Assembly (NCBI RefSeq): GCF_014646995.1
Contig: NZ_BMOI01000011.1
Location: forward strand, 62,001 to 126,000
Length of the DNA stretch: 64,000 nucleotides
Source of the DNA: Curtobacterium luteum
GTDB lineage: Bacteria > Actinomycetota > Actinomycetes > Actinomycetales > Microbacteriaceae
Direction of reading: 5' to 3'
Positions 62,428-64,000 of the stretch are shown here, in pieces. Position 1 is the first letter of the stretch. Each line of letters opens with the position of its first letter. The notes under the pieces were generated by a model. It searched no databases. It was not told the origin of the DNA and worked only from the letters and a program-made list of their open reading frames with translations. The position numbers and the translations under genes are program-made.

Positions 62428-64000
62428 TCACTGGAAGTCCCGCGACCTCGTCCGGACCGCCAGGGGCAGGTGCTCCATCCGGTCCGCCACCACGTTGACC
62501 ACGCCCTCGGCCGACCGCTCGAGGATGCCCCGCACGATCACCGCCGGCGACTCCCGGGCCGTGCGCCGGTACCGCCCCCACACCCCGACACTGCAGATCA
62601 CGTTGACGAGCCCCGTCTCGTCCTCGACGTTCATGAACGTGATGCCCGAGGCCGTCGCCGGGCGCTGCCGGTGGGTGACGATCCCGCCGACCTCGATCCG
62701 TCGCCCGTTCTCCGCCGTCATCGTGTCCGCGACGCTGAGCACCCCCCGTCGCTCCAGCACCGGCCGGACGTGCCGGACGGGGTGGTCATCGGTCGTCATC
62801 CCCGTCGACCACATGTCCGCGATGAGGACGTCCCCGCTCGTCATCTGCCCGAACAGCGGCGGCTGCACGACCACCTGGGTGCCGGGCAACTGGTCGGGAC
62901 GCTCCCCCGCGGCCCGGCCCGCCGACCAGATGCCGCTCCGGCGGTCCTCGCCGAGGGAGGCGAAGGCGTCCGCTGCGGCGAGCGCCTCGAGCTGCGCCGT
63001 CGTCAGACCGACCCGACGGGCGAGGTCGGACATGTCCGTGAACGGCCCGTTCGCCCGCCGTTCGGCGACGATGCGCTCGGCGCTGCGGCGGCCGAGGGAG
63101 GTCACCTCGGCCAGCCCGAGTCGTACGGCGAAGGCACCGTCACGACGGTGGCCGGCGGTGTCGTCCGGGGCCGAGCGGTCGAACGGCGGCACCGCGGGCT
63201 GCTCGTCGGCCAGGCAGCCGTCGTCACCCGTGGTCACCGGACCGTCGGCCCCGTCGGTGTCGTCGAGCGGCTCCATCGAGGCGTCGACCTCCGACCGCAG
63301 GATGTCCGGCCGGAGCACCCGCACACCGTGCCGCCGGGCGTCCGCCACCAGGGTCTGCGGGGAGTAGAAGCCCATCGGTTGGGCGCGGAGCAGCGCCGCG
63401 AGGAACACCCCGGGGTAGTGCAGCCGCATCCAGGCGCTGGCGTAGACGATGAGGGCGAAGCTGATCGAGTGGCTCTCGGCGAAGCCGAAGTTCGCGAAGG
63501 CCTGGATCTTGGCGTAGATGGCGTCGGCGTCGGCTCCGTGGATGTCGTTCCGCGCCATGCCCTCGTAGAGCTTCTCGCGCAGCCGTTCGATCTTCTCGTG
63601 CCCGCGTTTCGACCCCATCGCCCGTCGGAGCAGGTCGGCGTCGTCGCCGGTGCACCCGCCGACGACCACCGCCATCTGCATGAGCTGCTCCTGGAACAGC
63701 GGGACGCCCTTGGTGCGCGCGAGCACGGGTTCGAGCAGCGGGTGCGGGTAGGTGATCTGCTCGGCGCCGGTCCGGCGTCGGATGTACGGGTGCGCGGCCC
63801 CGCCCTGGATCGGCCCCGGACGCACGAGCGCGACCGCGATGACGAGGTCGTAGAACTCGCGGGGCAGCAGCCGCGGCAGCGACCCCATCTGCGCGCGGGA
63901 CTCGACCTGGAACACCCCGATCGTGTCGGCCCGGCAGAGCTGGTCGTAGACGCCGGGTTCCTCCTTCGGGATGGTGTGCATGTCCCACCGCTCCCCGCAG
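62428..64000 (-). CDS. dnaE2: Error-prone DNA polymerase III alpha subunit DnaE2 (5' part beyond window)
   Basis: The C-terminal about 524 residues of a C-family polymerase; the frame runs off the right edge. GVFQVESRAQMGSLPRLLPR, VALVRPGPIQGGAAHPYIRR, FANFGFAESHSISFALIVY and AADAFASLG belong to the polymerase and helix-hairpin-helix regions; the end is an OB-fold domain (ITFMNVEDETGLVNVI). DnaE2 acts in damage-induced translesion synthesis with ImuA and ImuB, which are not visible here. DnaE1 is excluded by the RPGPIQG and ending patterns. Confidence 0.94.
   Translation of the reverse strand, partial: CGERWDMHTIPKEEPGVYDQLCRADTIGVFQVESRAQMGSLPRLLPREFYDLVIAVALVRPGPIQGGAAHPYIRRRTGAEQITYPHPLLEPVLARTKGVPLFQEQLMQMAVVVGGCTGDDADLLRRAMGSKRGHEKIERLREKLYEGMARNDIHGADADAIYAKIQAFANFGFAESHSISFALIVYASAWMRLHYPGVFLAALLRAQPMGFYSPQTLVADARRHGVRVLRPDILRSEVDASMEPLDDTDGADGPVTTGDDGCLADEQPAVPPFDRSAPDDTAGHRRDGAFAVRLGLAEVTSLGRRSAERIVAERRANGPFTDMSDLARRVGLTTAQLEALAAADAFASLGEDRRSGIWSAGRAAGERPDQLPGTQVVVQPPLFGQMTSGDVLIADMWSTGMTTDDHPVRHVRPVLERRGVLSVADTMTAENGRRIEVGGIVTHRQRPATASGITFMNVEDETGLVNVICSVGVWGRYRRTARESPAVIVRGILERSAEGVVNVVADRMEHLPLAVRTRSRDFQ

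Overview
The window is high-GC (about 70%) chromosomal DNA from an actinobacterium. The closest fit is the family Microbacteriaceae, with a Curtobacterium-like genome as my best guess. The evidence is the conserved gene order dapA-rnj-ftsK-pgsA-cinA-clgR-DUF3046-recA-recX-miaB-miaA, a mycoredoxin, an actinobacterial HelD-type protein, a recA LexA box of the GAAC-N4-GTTC type, frequent GTG starts and many leaderless starts. I see no rRNA, tRNA, prophage, insertion sequence or CRISPR array. Genus assignment is inference, since no search was possible.

Layout. Positions 1-15969 are mostly one minus-strand housekeeping block: dapB, thyA-folA, dapA, rnj, ftsK-pgsA-cinA-clgR, a DUF3046 gene and recA-recX-miaB-miaA (cut by the left edge). 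These cover lysine and cell-wall precursors, thymidylate, RNA decay, chromosome segregation, phospholipid synthesis, the SOS response and tRNA modification. Positions 15993-27000 carry the M16 peptidase-pnp-rpsO set, but it is split by accessory genes: a TetR regulator with a PEBP-family protein, a secreted coiled-coil protein with a lysozyme-like tail, an ApbE flavin transferase coupled to a small Ser/Thr-rich membrane protein, and an FMN reductase. Positions 27065-30080 hold a VanZ-like protein, a membrane-anchored GH6 glycosidase and a protealysin-type M4 protease next to its emfourin-type inhibitor. Positions 30399-51006 carry HelD, an aldo-keto reductase, an FKBP, an MFS transporter, a YihY protein, aspA, a PiT phosphate transporter, a Na+/H+ antiporter, other membrane proteins, a MutT/MTH1-like NUDIX enzyme, a PLP class IV enzyme, an amidohydrolase, a Fic protein and an oligopeptidase B. 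Positions 51003-64000 hold a ruined isochorismatase-like gene, a PadR-membrane protein-CYTH/CHAD operon, a mycoredoxin, a SNF2 helicase, a phosphotransferase, an FUSC protein, a two-component system and the C-terminal part of dnaE2 (cut by the right edge).

The most unusual content lies between genes. At least four families of palindromic repeats sit almost only downstream of genes, very often between convergent gene pairs: (A) about 15 copies of a GCCTGGAGGC / GCCTCCCGTCC element, including two perfect 44-bp palindromes; (B) two about 62-bp hairpins ending in CGCACAACCAA; (C) clusters of TGCGAGG / CCTCGCA hairpins, with one compensatory base-pair change; (D) four about 70-bp elements bounded by CCGAGTCTCGG. 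They probably act as terminators and look like REP-type non-autonomous repeats. A run of family D has been read into the MFS transporter as a long Arg/Pro-rich tail. A second pattern is the repeated arrangement TANNNT, 6-7 bases, then the start codon, which marks leaderless transcripts at about 14 genes.
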